Of a DNA stretch of 64,000 nucleotides, positions 52,921 to 61,099 are shown piece after piece. The first letter of the stretch is position 1. Every line of letters begins with the position of its first letter. The DNA is from Bacillus sp. V3B. Its GTDB lineage: Bacteria > Bacillota > Bacilli > Bacillales > Cytobacillaceae. The translations under genes were made by a program, and so were the position numbers. The notes below the pieces were generated by a model that did no database searches, had not been told where the DNA came from, and saw only the letters and a list, made by a program, of their open reading frames with translations. The DNA is taken from positions 93,790 through 157,789 of the forward strand of contig NZ_JAETXM010000007.1 in assembly GCF_024494465.1 (NCBI RefSeq), given 5' to 3'.

Positions 52921-53350
52921 ACCCCTGTTATGACTAGATGACATATTCATCACACCTTTTCTTATCCTTAGTTCCTTTTATACATAGCTCTATATTGATT
53001 AGTGAATTAATTAAAAAATATATGGTTCGGGCACTAATCCCAATCGAGGGAAATATTTAATTTTATGATGATATCTAACAGTTTTAGGTCTTGATTCATT
53101 CGTTATGTATTTTTGAGTGTCTATAAAACGAACGTTTTATAGATGTCTAGAAGTTGTAAGTTTTGGACAGTCGAAAAACGCACATTATCTCGGGAGGTTT
53201 ATCCCTCACAACATGTATAAAAGTTGGTCTAAAGTTGATGTCCAATAAGTTATATATATTTTAGACAGTAGCATTTATTGAATATGCGAATTTGTTTATT
53301 TTCACACATTCGAAAAAAGTGGCTTAAGCTACTTAATATGAGCTTAAGGC

Positions 53351-53378
53351 CATTAACATAATTGACCTTATAACAAGA
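53351..53378 (-). other. dif-like site 9
   Basis: Minus strand: TCTTGTTATAA, spacer GGTCAA, TTATGTTAATG. The upstream 250 bases (TCTAAAAGTTGTAAGTTTTAGACA-like palindrome, TTAAGC palindrome) resemble the flank of site 2 at 34422, so this is the same module end. Confidence 0.45.
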
Positions 53379-53589
53379 AAACCTCCGAAAGGTTTAATCT
53401 TCAGCAGCCTTTGCTTTTTAACTAACAACATTTAGTTCAAAAAGGAAGTTATCTTACATGTGTTCCTTTTTTATTGAGAATCCATACCTGAACTAAAAGA
53501 AATGAATATAAAAGTATAAGAGAGATACAAATCAAATACAGAGGCTTTGGGGGCATCATTATCCAAAAAGGAGGAATTAATAGCAAGTT

Positions 53590-54003
53590 ATGACTAAGAA
53601 ATCAATCCATTATCGTAGTATGTACCAGCAACAAAATAAGACAAGACTGTATAATAAAAATATTTGTTTATCACCAATTCCACCAAGGGGTTGTCCAAAT
53701 ATTTATCCAGCGAGGGAAAAACCAAAACCGATTAACATTTTAGAGGTGAAAACTTTTCAATATACTACAATCTCAGACGGTATAAAAAGGATTTATACCA
53801 ATCAAGATGGAGTGTCAAAATACGGAAGCTCTGGGATTCTCAATCCAAACAGCGTATCTTATGTAAACTTATTTATAAATGGAATATTACAGCCAAATAT
53901 AAATTACATCGTAGAACAGGGAAAACTTACATTCACTTCTAACGACTTACCCCTATCAGGATCCCCTATTATTCTTCAATTTGTAATAATTTATGGGGGC
54001 TAA
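53590..54003 (+). CDS. DUF4183-family protein
   Basis: 137 residues. A Gln/Asn/Pro-rich start ([20 protein letters not shown]) leads to the DUF4183 domain ([60 protein letters not shown]). This beta-rich domain is frequent in Bacillus spore-associated loci. GGAGGAATTAATAGCA precedes a start near 53590. Faces another DUF4183 gene across a terminator. Likely a spore-surface protein, by context. Confidence 0.8.
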   Translation: MTKKSIHYRSMYQQQNKTRLYNKNICLSPIPPRGCPNIYPAREKPKPINILEVKTFQYTTISDGIKRIYTNQDGVSKYGSSGILNPNSVSYVNLFINGILQPNINYIVEQGKLTFTSNDLPLSGSPIILQFVIIYGG

Positions 54004-54096
54004 AGAAAAAATTCACTATATATCGTTTTCTCATTGATTCCTCATCCAGTGACCAAAATTTCGACAATCAACATATTGAGGTTCCAATAACATATA

Positions 54097-54131
54097 CAAA
54101 AAGACCCTTTTAAAAGCGAAAGGATCTTTTT
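54097..54131. terminator. Hairpin terminator between the DUF4183 genes
   Basis: AAAAAGACCCTTTT pairs with GAAAGGATCTTTTT; serves both convergent genes. Confidence 0.7.
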
Positions 54132-54190
54132 CGTATTCTAAGCAGTTTTAATCCCAATATTGACTTGTTGATATTATATTCTAGTAAATA

Positions 54191-54475
54191 TTAGTTGACT
54201 ACAAATTCCACAAGAACCGGAGTCGCAGGATCAAGTACATCGCCATCCGGAATAGTTATATCGGTAGTAGTAGTGGTTGAAGTATCGGATGTTTGAATCT
54301 GAGCATTTATATATAAAACATAATAAGCAAACGACCCTGGAAATGCTGTTGCAGCTGCACCAGTATCGTCCGTAAAGGTTGTGGCAGCAATTGCAAACGT
54401 CGCACCAGTACCTGTACCATCTCCTATTGTTGCATTAAACTTTCTTGAGCCCATAAAAGGTTTAATTATTGCCAT
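54191..54475 (-). CDS. DUF4183-family protein
   Basis: 94 residues that are almost only the domain: MAIIKPFMGSRKFNATIGDG, FAYYVLYINAQIQTSDTSTT, TTTDITIPDGDVLDPATPVL, VEFVVN. The YYVLYINAQIQTSDTS motif is the DUF4183 hallmark. AAGGAGTG precedes the ATG. Convergent with the larger DUF4183 gene. Likely a small beta-sandwich protein of the spore exterior; the role is not established. Confidence 0.85.
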   Translation of the reverse strand: MAIIKPFMGSRKFNATIGDGTGTGATFAIAATTFTDDTGAAATAFPGSFAYYVLYINAQIQTSDTSTTTTTDITIPDGDVLDPATPVLVEFVVN

Positions 54476-54624
54476 TTTTATAATTCACTCCTTTCTCTTT
54501 CAAATATGTGGTTATACGGCTTTTGTTAGTGGAAATCTTAAAGGGCTTATCCATACCCCTTTAATTATTTTATTTCATAGTACTAATTTGGAAACGGCAA
54601 ATGATTTAATATCCATTTTTATTG

Positions 54625-54694
54625 TTTATGAAGGATTTTATAAATCGTTCATAAATCAACGTTTCCAGCTTCTGAAAAAAACCTGGTAGCTACA
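54625..54694 (+). repeat. 75-bp palindromic dispersed repeat, copy 4
   Basis: GAAGGATTTTATAAATCGTTC, ATAAATCAACGTTTCCAGCT and TCTGAAAAAAACC; the terminal TGCATAA part is eroded. Confidence 0.5.
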
Positions 54695-55029
54695 TACACG
54701 ACGATGAGTAACCACTAAAAATAACGAAAGTACGATTTTACATATTTTCTTACATCAAAGAGACTGACTTTCTACAGTCAATCTCTAAGGGGGAATAATA
54801 ATGAACGTTCAGAAGTATTGTATGCAGTACGTTGGACAAACGTTAAAGACACTTGTTTAGTTAGAAAAGAAATCCCCCTGAAAATATCCAAATGTATGAT
54901 TTTAAACAAATTCATACATTAGCCAAAACTCAAGAAAATTAGTGGTAATTATTTACATATCACCATTTCTCCTTGGCAAAATATTTCCAGTATTCTACAA
55001 TAATTTAAAAAATAAAAAGGGAGACTGTT

Positions 55030-55509
55030 ATGATCGGACTTATTATTTCAATCATCTTATTTAATATCATCGCCTTTAAAACAAATAAGAATCTAACACC
55101 CAACCAAATTATTCATATTTGGTTATTTACAATTGTGTTTCAACAGACTTTTGATATTTTTGTAGATTTAAAATTTGGTGGTTACTGGTATTTTACAAAA
55201 GATATAGATTGGGAAGGATTACCTGCCCATCTCGCATTAATTCCACCTGTTAATATGATGTTTCTAAATTGGTATCCTTTTAAAAGTACAATTACTCAAA
55301 AAGTTCGCTATTTTTCCTTTTGGATAATCGGTATTTTACTTTATGAAATAATTGTATTGCTTCCTGAACCTTGGGGATATTTTTCTTATGGATGGTGGAA
55401 ATTTTGTTATTCAGTAGTATCCAATCCTATTCTGTTTCTGATCTTGTTAGTCTATTATAGATGGATATGTAAACTAGAAAAGAAATCTTTTAGCAGGATA
55501 AATATATGA
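55030..55509 (+). CDS. CBO0543-family membrane protein
   Basis: 159 residues with five hydrophobic helices. FQQTFDIFVDLKFGGYWYFT, VNMMFLNWYPFKSTITQKVR and LLPEPWGYFSYGWWKFCYSV are typical of the CBO0543 family. AAAAAGGGAGACTG precedes the ATG. Together with 35099 and 39686 it makes three related membrane proteins in the window. Function unknown. Confidence 0.75.
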   Translation: MIGLIISIILFNIIAFKTNKNLTPNQIIHIWLFTIVFQQTFDIFVDLKFGGYWYFTKDIDWEGLPAHLALIPPVNMMFLNWYPFKSTITQKVRYFSFWIIGILLYEIIVLLPEPWGYFSYGWWKFCYSVVSNPILFLILLVYYRWICKLEKKSFSRINI

Positions 55510-55542
55510 ACGTAAGTCATTGAATGTAAGCTATTAAGTAAA

Positions 55543-56164
55543 TTCATACATTAGATAAAATAAAAAAAGAGCACATCATATAAGATGGATCGTCTCTTAC
55601 TTCTTATTCAACTAAACCAGCCAATTTAAAATGATCAAACTTTTTTATAAAATAGTTCTCTCGCTGAATATGAAAAGAATCCATTTTGATCAATCTTTTT
55701 TCAAAATGGATTCTTTTTATTTGGCCGTTAATCGGGAATTTACGCGATATTTTTAATCAAACTTTATAGAAAGCTACAACGATTATATTAACTAAAAATG
55801 TGATTTGTTAGATTGTAGAACTTAATTTGCATTTTTCAAAAGAAAAAGGTCTTGTTTTACAAAAAATGAATTTGGCTTTTTTGCTTTAAGTTTGTCTAGT
55901 TCAAAAAAAAGTTTTTTATATTCAACAATAGATAATTCTCCATAAATATAACTTTTTTGAATATAATCTAGTAATTCATTGGCATGTAATGGGTTTCGTT
56001 CTTTTACTAGTTCAAAACGATGTATCAAGTTTTCTATTAACATAGTACTCACTCATTTCATCAGTTTTTTTGAACAATGTATGCGTTTGCAATTACTATA
56101 ACATGTATATCGTTTTAAGTTTATTTTTTTAAAAATTCAATCACGAGGTATTTTTTTACATATT
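55543..56164. repeat. 622-bp direct repeat, copy 2 (contains yppF)
   Basis: Second copy of 23799-24420, same orientation. Recombination between them would delete about 31.7 kb holding all replicons and the mobilisation genes. Confidence 0.9.
55822..56043 (-). CDS. yppF: YppF-family small protein, copy 2
   Basis: 73 residues from an ATG at 56043; differs from copy 1 by one residue (VEYKKL). Its promoter and terminator are part of the duplicated unit. YppF has no firm function known to me. Confidence 0.75.
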   Translation of the reverse strand: MLIENLIHRFELVKERNPLHANELLDYIQKSYIYGELSIVEYKKLFFELDKLKAKKPNSFFVKQDLFLLKNAN

Positions 56165-56382
56165 AATAATAGTGCAAGGTAGATCGTTACGCACTCGTAC
56201 CATTCAGTCTAACTACATAGAATGAGAGAGCGACGAATCAGAGAAGGTTTGATGAGGAGACTAACAAAAAAGGTTGGGTATCTAAATAAACTGTACCCTA
56301 TAGAGTAGACACTAAAAAAGGTCTGCCCTATAGGGTACTTTTATGTATAATGAAAAAAATGGGAGAACTGGAGAACAATTAA

Positions 56383-56802
56383 ATGCCAAAAAAACACTTT
56401 ACTGAGAAAGAAATAGAAATACTATCTAATAATCCATATGTTAAATCTGTAAGTTCAAAGGGTATTACATATACAGACGAATTTAAGAGGATTTGTATAG
56501 CTGAAAATGGAAATGGAAAGTTGCCAAGAAAGATTTTCGAGGAGAATGGTTTTGATATTGAAGTCATTGGTATTGTCAGAGTACAAAGGGCAGCCTCCAG
56601 ATGGCGTACTGCTTATAATAAATTAGGAGTATTGGGACTTAGGGATACGCGTAGAGATAATTCGGGGAGACCAACTCAGAAGGAGCTTTCTCTAGAAGAA
56701 AAGAATGCTAGATTAGAAGCACAAATTCAATTGTTGAGAGCTGAGAACGAGTTACTAAAAAAGTTAGACCTGATGGAAAGGGGGCTGGAGAAAACCGAGT
56801 AA
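56383..56802 (+). CDS. IS3-family OrfA (helix-turn-helix protein)
   Basis: 139 residues: helix-turn-helix part (GITYTDEFKRICIAENGNGK, LPRKIFEENGFDIEVIGIVR) and a C-terminal leucine-zipper stretch (LEEKNARLEAQIQLLRAENE). orfB lies in the -1 frame and an AAAAAAG slippery run (about 56757) is placed as expected for programmed frameshifting that yields the OrfAB transposase. Confidence 0.88.
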   Translation: MPKKHFTEKEIEILSNNPYVKSVSSKGITYTDEFKRICIAENGNGKLPRKIFEENGFDIEVIGIVRVQRAASRWRTAYNKLGVLGLRDTRRDNSGRPTQKELSLEEKNARLEAQIQLLRAENELLKKLDLMERGLEKTE

Positions 56803-56840
56803 AAGTTTCTGCCGAACAGAGGTTTCTTTTAATACGTTCA

Positions 56841-57719
56841 GTGATCGAAAAGTATGAACTCAAAAAGATGATAAGTCTCTTATGCGAAATTTCGGGGATT
56901 TCGCGCTCAGGTTATTATAATTATTTTTCTCCAGAATCTCAGGAAAGAAGAGCGAAACGAGAAAAAGTTGACTTGATCCTTAAAGGAAATATTTTAAAGG
57001 CTTTTAATTTTAAACGCCGTAAAAAGGGTGCGCGCCAGATTAAGATGACACTAGAAGGACAGTTTCAAATGACTTACAATTTGAAGCGAATTCCAAGAAT
57101 TATGAAGAAATACAAAATTGTATGTCCTATTAGAAGAGCTAATCCTTACAAGAAAATGTTGAAAGCCAATCAAGAACACAATGTACTGCCCAATTTATTA
57201 AACCGAGAGTTTAAACAAGCAATTCCGGGAAAAGTACTACTCACTGATATTACATATTTATATTACGGTAATGGACAGAAGGCTTATTTATCCACCATTA
57301 AAGATAGTTCAACGAATGAAATACTTGCCTATAACGTATCCAGTAGAATGACATTAGATTTAGCTACAGATACATTAGTAAAGTTAATAAAGAATAAACG
57401 AGGAAAGTTTGCAGAAGGAGCTTTTATTCACTCTGATCAAGGAGTCCATTATACAAGTCCAACCTTTCAGAAACGCGTAAGAAAACTGGGCCTTGGACAA
57501 TCAATGTCAAGAAGAGGAAACTGTTGGGATAACGCTCCCCAGGAGTCTTTCTTTGGTCACTTCAAAGATGAAGCCTATATAAAGCCGTGTAATACGCTGG
57601 AAGAACTTAAAAGAGAAATCAAAAGATATATGACGTACTATAACAATTTCAGGTACCAATGGAACTTAAAGAAGATGACTCCTGTACAATATAGAAATCA
57701 TCTTCTCCATGTGGCATGA
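56841..57719 (+). CDS. IS3-family OrfB (DDE transposase)
   Basis: 292 residues with the HTH_21 stretch (SLLCEISGISRSGYYNYFSP) and the DDE integrase core: first Asp in VLLTDITYLYYGNGQ, second Asp in FIHSDQGVHYTSP, Glu in SRRGNCWDNAPQESFFGHFK. Full length. Made as a frameshift product with OrfA. Probably still functional. Confidence 0.92.
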   Translation: MIEKYELKKMISLLCEISGISRSGYYNYFSPESQERRAKREKVDLILKGNILKAFNFKRRKKGARQIKMTLEGQFQMTYNLKRIPRIMKKYKIVCPIRRANPYKKMLKANQEHNVLPNLLNREFKQAIPGKVLLTDITYLYYGNGQKAYLSTIKDSSTNEILAYNVSSRMTLDLATDTLVKLIKNKRGKFAEGAFIHSDQGVHYTSPTFQKRVRKLGLGQSMSRRGNCWDNAPQESFFGHFKDEAYIKPCNTLEELKREIKRYMTYYNNFRYQWNLKKMTPVQYRNHLLHVA

Positions 57720-57752
57720 CCTTTTTCAAAAATGTCCTTTACAAAGGGTACA

Positions 57753-58043
57753 ATTTAAGTACATCCATTGACCTTTTACTTTTATATACGTTCCATCCAC
57801 TCTCCACGAGTCATTGGTTTGTTCGAGATGACGACGGACGCGTTTGTCTAATTCCGGTCCATATTGATGAACCCAACGCATAATCGTTGTGTGAGCCATC
57901 GATAGGCCACGCTCTTCCATCATTTCCACCAAATTACGAAAGCTCAAGTTGTACCGTAGGTACCATCTTACTGTTAATAAGATAATGTCAGGCTGATAAT
58001 GCTTCCATTTGAATTCCGCTGGTTTCTTCATACCGATACACAT
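57753..58043 (-). pseudogene. IS6-family transposase N-terminal fragment
   Basis: FKWKHYQPDIILLTVRWYLR, YNLSFRNLVEMMEERGLSMA, HTTIMRWVHQYGPELDKRVR and DGTYIKVKGQWMYL are the start of IS6/IS240-type transposases with the first catalytic Asp. The frame is cut after WMYL by the IS3 element's right end. The missing part is not adjacent on the other side. Confidence 0.88.
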
Positions 58044-58376
58044 CCTTTTTATACTGATAGTATCAGTATGTCCAAGATTGAGAGATTACTTGCAAGTGTT
58101 TAAAAGTTTTTGCATCAGAATCCTTTTGGAGCTAGACCGTTCTCTACGTTAAAACTTTATACTTTCTTATCTTCCAAAAATACAAAGCAGCGACTGAAGT
58201 CAATTCAGTCACTCCTTCCTCTATTTTCCACTCTAGTCCTAACATTGTGCTTTTCCCTCTACTTTTTACTCTCTAAATCCCTCGTTTTTTGTTAAACTTG
58301 TAAAATAAATACTTATGTTGTGACAACCACCGGAATAAGATAGGAAAATAGAGTATAAAAATGGAGGTTAAGTGAT

Positions 58377-59549
58377 TTGGGAGAATTTCTCGATTTTATT
58401 TATCACGATTTTAAATACAAGCTATATGTCCCTGGTGAATATAATTCAGATAAAGAGTCTCCGTTGTTGGTGATGCTTCATGGATGTGGACAAGATCCGA
58501 ATGACTTTGCTGCAGGCACAAACATGAACACGCTTGCTGAAAAGGAAAAATTCCTTGTCCTCTATCCTGATATGAACCATCTGTTAAACCCTTCAGATCT
58601 GGCCGGGTATAACCCCTTTGGCTGCTGGAACTGGTTTTTAGATAAAAATCAACGCCGCGGGAAGGGACATCCCAAGCTAATTTATGAGATTATTAATGAG
58701 GTCAAAAGTAAATACAAGATTGATTCAAATAAAGTGTACGCTGCGGGCTTATCAGCAGGCGGGTCACTAGCCTGTATTCTTGGCGTTACGTATCCAGATG
58801 TCTTTAACGGTATCGGAATTTGTTCGGGACTAGCCTATGGCGCTGCCAATGTATTTTTTCTAACCGACCCGATGGCTGAGGAAGCTAAAAAAAGTATGGA
58901 GAAAGGCGTGCCTGACCCATATGCATGCGGAAACAGTGCACTTCAAGAGATGGGAGAGTATAAGAAAAAAATACGGGTGATTGTTTTCCATGGGATCTGT
59001 GATACAACGGTCCACCCCATTAACGGCCAGCAGGTTATCACCCAATGGGCTCAAACCAATTTTCTCGTTGAAGGCGGTATAGGCCTTGCTGATGTTACCC
59101 CTGCCCTGGTCAAATCAGATATAATAAATGGAGAAAGCTATACCCAACATGTATATAATGATGGGGACAGCGAACCATTATTGGAACTTTGGATGATCGA
59201 TAAAATGGGGCATACCTGGTCTGGTGGAAGCCTGAATGGTTCTTACACGGACCCTTCGGGTCCAAATGCAACAGAAATTATATGGAATTTTTTTAGTAAA
59301 CATCAACAACAGCCGGAAGAAAAACTGATCGAGACTCTGGCCAAAAAACCAATCTCGGCACCAGTTGAGCTGCCAGTCAATCAACCTGTCCAAACACCAA
59401 CTGAAACAGCAGCGGAATTACCAATTGAATCATCAGTCAAAACATCGATTGAGTTAACGGTCAAACCACAGGACGAATCACCAAGCGAATCACCAAAAAA
59501 GAACTTTTTTAGCATCCTACTCTCAAAACTTATGAAAAAGAAAAAATAA
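58377..59549 (+). CDS. PHB-depolymerase-family esterase with disordered tail
   Basis: 390 residues from a TTG with GGAGG nine bases upstream. Residues 1-295 form an alpha/beta hydrolase: oxyanion motif LVMLHGCGQD, nucleophile S126 in AAGLSAGGS, D209 in GICDTTVH and H279 in KMGHTWSGGS, as in PHB depolymerases and feruloyl esterases. From about 305 the tail is a Pro/Glu/Thr/Ser repeat (VNQPVQTPTETAAELPIESS) ending in a basic-hydrophobic stretch (FFSILLSKLMKKKK). No signal peptide. Likely acts on polyhydroxybutyrate or an aryl ester; the tail could anchor it to granules or membrane. Confidence 0.85.
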   Translation: MGEFLDFIYHDFKYKLYVPGEYNSDKESPLLVMLHGCGQDPNDFAAGTNMNTLAEKEKFLVLYPDMNHLLNPSDLAGYNPFGCWNWFLDKNQRRGKGHPKLIYEIINEVKSKYKIDSNKVYAAGLSAGGSLACILGVTYPDVFNGIGICSGLAYGAANVFFLTDPMAEEAKKSMEKGVPDPYACGNSALQEMGEYKKKIRVIVFHGICDTTVHPINGQQVITQWAQTNFLVEGGIGLADVTPALVKSDIINGESYTQHVYNDGDSEPLLELWMIDKMGHTWSGGSLNGSYTDPSGPNATEIIWNFFSKHQQQPEEKLIETLAKKPISAPVELPVNQPVQTPTETAAELPIESSVKTSIELTVKPQDESPSESPKKNFFSILLSKLMKKKK

Positions 59550-59650
59550 AACAAAAAACTAAAGAACCATCCCTATTAATACAGGGTTTTGAACAAACTT
59601 TTTTTCAAAACCACATTAACCAAAAGAAAGGCAAAAAAACCCCATATTCA

Positions 59651-59968
59651 TCATGTGACAATACAGGATTTTTCATCAAACTTCTGTGTAGTATTCATTT
59701 TTAGTTTTTGATACCTCATGATGAACTCGTCTAACTTCTGACTGTAACGAATGGTATCATCGCTATTTAAGCCAGTTTCTTCCGCAATCTGGATTAATTC
59801 CTTTTTCAATTGATTAATTCTGTCCTCTAATTCATCTATCTCTATAAGATCCATAGAAAGAGGTGTTATGTTGAACCAGGTAAAGAAAGATACAAAAAAG
59901 GTAACCCACGTAGAATGTAAATTTTTAATACTATCATTATTAAACTTAAATAAATCTACAGCTGTCAT
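59651..59968 (-). CDS. Spo0E-like aspartyl-phosphate phosphatase
   Basis: About 105 residues from an ATG at 59968 with AGGGAG upstream. The C-terminal 55 residues match the Spo0E family: IDELEDRINQLKKELIQIAE and the signature SQKLDEFIMRYQ. Spo0E proteins dephosphorylate Spo0A~P and delay sporulation. The N-terminal 45 residues include an aromatic hydrophobic stretch (WVTFFVSFFTWFNI), unusual for the family and perhaps a membrane anchor; alternatively an internal ATG (MDLIEID) could start a standard-length protein, but it lacks a ribosome site. A plasmid-borne brake on host sporulation. Confidence 0.78.
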   Translation of the reverse strand: MTAVDLFKFNNDSIKNLHSTWVTFFVSFFTWFNITPLSMDLIEIDELEDRINQLKKELIQIAEETGLNSDDTIRYSQKLDEFIMRYQKLKMNTTQKFDEKSCIVT

Positions 59969-60193
59969 GTAGTACACTCTCCCTTTATAATAAATCTACA
60001 ACTTTGATATAAAACATTCATCCTAACTCCCTTGATTGCCCATTATCTTTTATTGTTTAGTGTATGAATTAATTAGTATACAAGTAATATTATGCAAAAA
60101 ACTCTACATAATGGGAATACATATGACAAAGGTTCTTATGGAATGACAAATGATGACAGGTAATTTTATAAGAAATTGCATAAAACCCCACTT

Positions 60194-60268
60194 TTTTATG
60201 TAATCATCAGGTTTCTTCATAAACTGAAAACGTTGATGTATCAATGATGGATAAAATCCTGCATAAAC
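60194..60268 (-). repeat. 75-bp palindromic dispersed repeat, copy 5
   Basis: Inverted copy: TTTTTTATGTAATCATCAGG, TTTCTTCATAAACTGAAAAC, GTTGATGTATCAATGATGG and CCTGCATAAAC. A CCAAT...ATTGG hairpin and a weak dif-like half site TTATGCTAACT (60318) follow. Confidence 0.6.
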
Positions 60269-60412
60269 GATAAAAAATGGGCAAACTCCAATTCCTTGAT
60301 ATGTATGGGATTGGGGTTTATGCTAACTAGTTCAGTATAAGATATACATAATCATTCCCAGGTATATGGTATAATTTTATTGGTGATTTAGTTTACTATT
60401 TGGGGGATTTAA

Positions 60413-60592
60413 ATGAGTTTATGTAATGCTATTGATTCAGAAATTCAGGTAAAAGTATTTGAGGATTCAGAAACATTAAACTGTTGGCTAAGAGAACAGA
60501 AAGATGTGAGGATTCTAGATATTAAATTTAGATCCATCGTTATTATTGATGAGGTTGTTATAAGAGATCGTTTCTTAGTCATTTATAAATAA
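60413..60592 (+). CDS. Cse60-like small sporulation protein
   Basis: 59 residues; GGGGG then an ATG at 60413. IQVKVFEDSETLNCWLREQK, DVRILDIKFRS and IVIIDEVVIRDRFLVIYK follow the beta-helix-beta-beta order of small Cse60-type proteins of Bacillus, whose gene is sigma-E controlled. Similarity is judged by pattern only. Confidence 0.5.
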   Translation: MSLCNAIDSEIQVKVFEDSETLNCWLREQKDVRILDIKFRSIVIIDEVVIRDRFLVIYK

Positions 60593-60734
60593 TAACTTAA
60601 TAGTTTAGGTTAAAGGGGATGGCTTTATAGATACTTTTTAATGTCCTTTATCGAATCTTACTATTAGCTGACTTTCGGGAAAAGATAACGAGGTGTAACC
60701 AGTGCTCCATCTTTTGTTTTTAAAAAAAGAAAGA

Positions 60735-60843
60735 GACATTAGAAGATATAGGGCTACCTAAAAGTGATCTTCTCGATTTACAAAATCAGCTGGGACAAGG
60801 AAAATTAAGAAATGAAATCCCTTTATTATCAAAAGGCTTTAGG
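60735..60843 (+). pseudogene. Fragment of an unknown protein
   Basis: Frame reads KETLEDIGLPKSDLLDLQNQ, LGQGKLRNEIPLLSKGFR and stop. No start codon is available, so it is a 5-prime-truncated piece. Overlaps the next small frame. Confidence 0.35.
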
Positions 60844-60991
60844 TAAGTTTAGGTTATCATTCAACACGTTGGTTGAACAATGTCCAAAAGATATGGACGA
60901 AAAGAAATATGTAGTAAAGGTTGCTAAGGCGTTAATAGAGAGTAAAGATTTAAAAAAGATCTTATTTCAAAAGAAAAAAAATACCTATTAG
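60812..60991 (+). CDS. 59-residue basic hypothetical protein
   Basis: ATG at 60812 with AAGGAAAA upstream. SLYYQKALGKFRLSFNTLVE, QCPKDMDEKKYVVKVAKALI, ESKDLKKILFQKKKN: basic, helical. Not recognised; may be a fragment. Confidence 0.35.
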   Translation: MKSLYYQKALGKFRLSFNTLVEQCPKDMDEKKYVVKVAKALIESKDLKKILFQKKKNTY

Positions 60992-61099
60992 ACAGCTGAA
61001 AAAATTAGTTTTAGTGAACAAGAAAACAATTAAATGTCATTATAACTATATTATTGCAATAGCGATCATTTTAGCAGGTGATTATGTGTATCTGAAAGA

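Larger units (their letters stand above)
56292..57752 (+). mobile_element. Complete IS3-family (IS150 group) element
   Basis: Terminal repeats TGTACCCTATAGAG (left) and, inverted on the right, TGTACCCTTTGTAA bound two overlapping genes, orfA and orfB. It interrupts an IS6 transposase gene on its right side. No clear target duplication is seen (AAAC left, ATTT right), suggesting rearrangement after insertion. Confidence 0.85.

Noticed and set aside
60318..60328. Tenth dif-like site at 60.3 kb
   Set aside because: Only the right arm (TTATGCTAACT) is convincing; the left arm shows no match.
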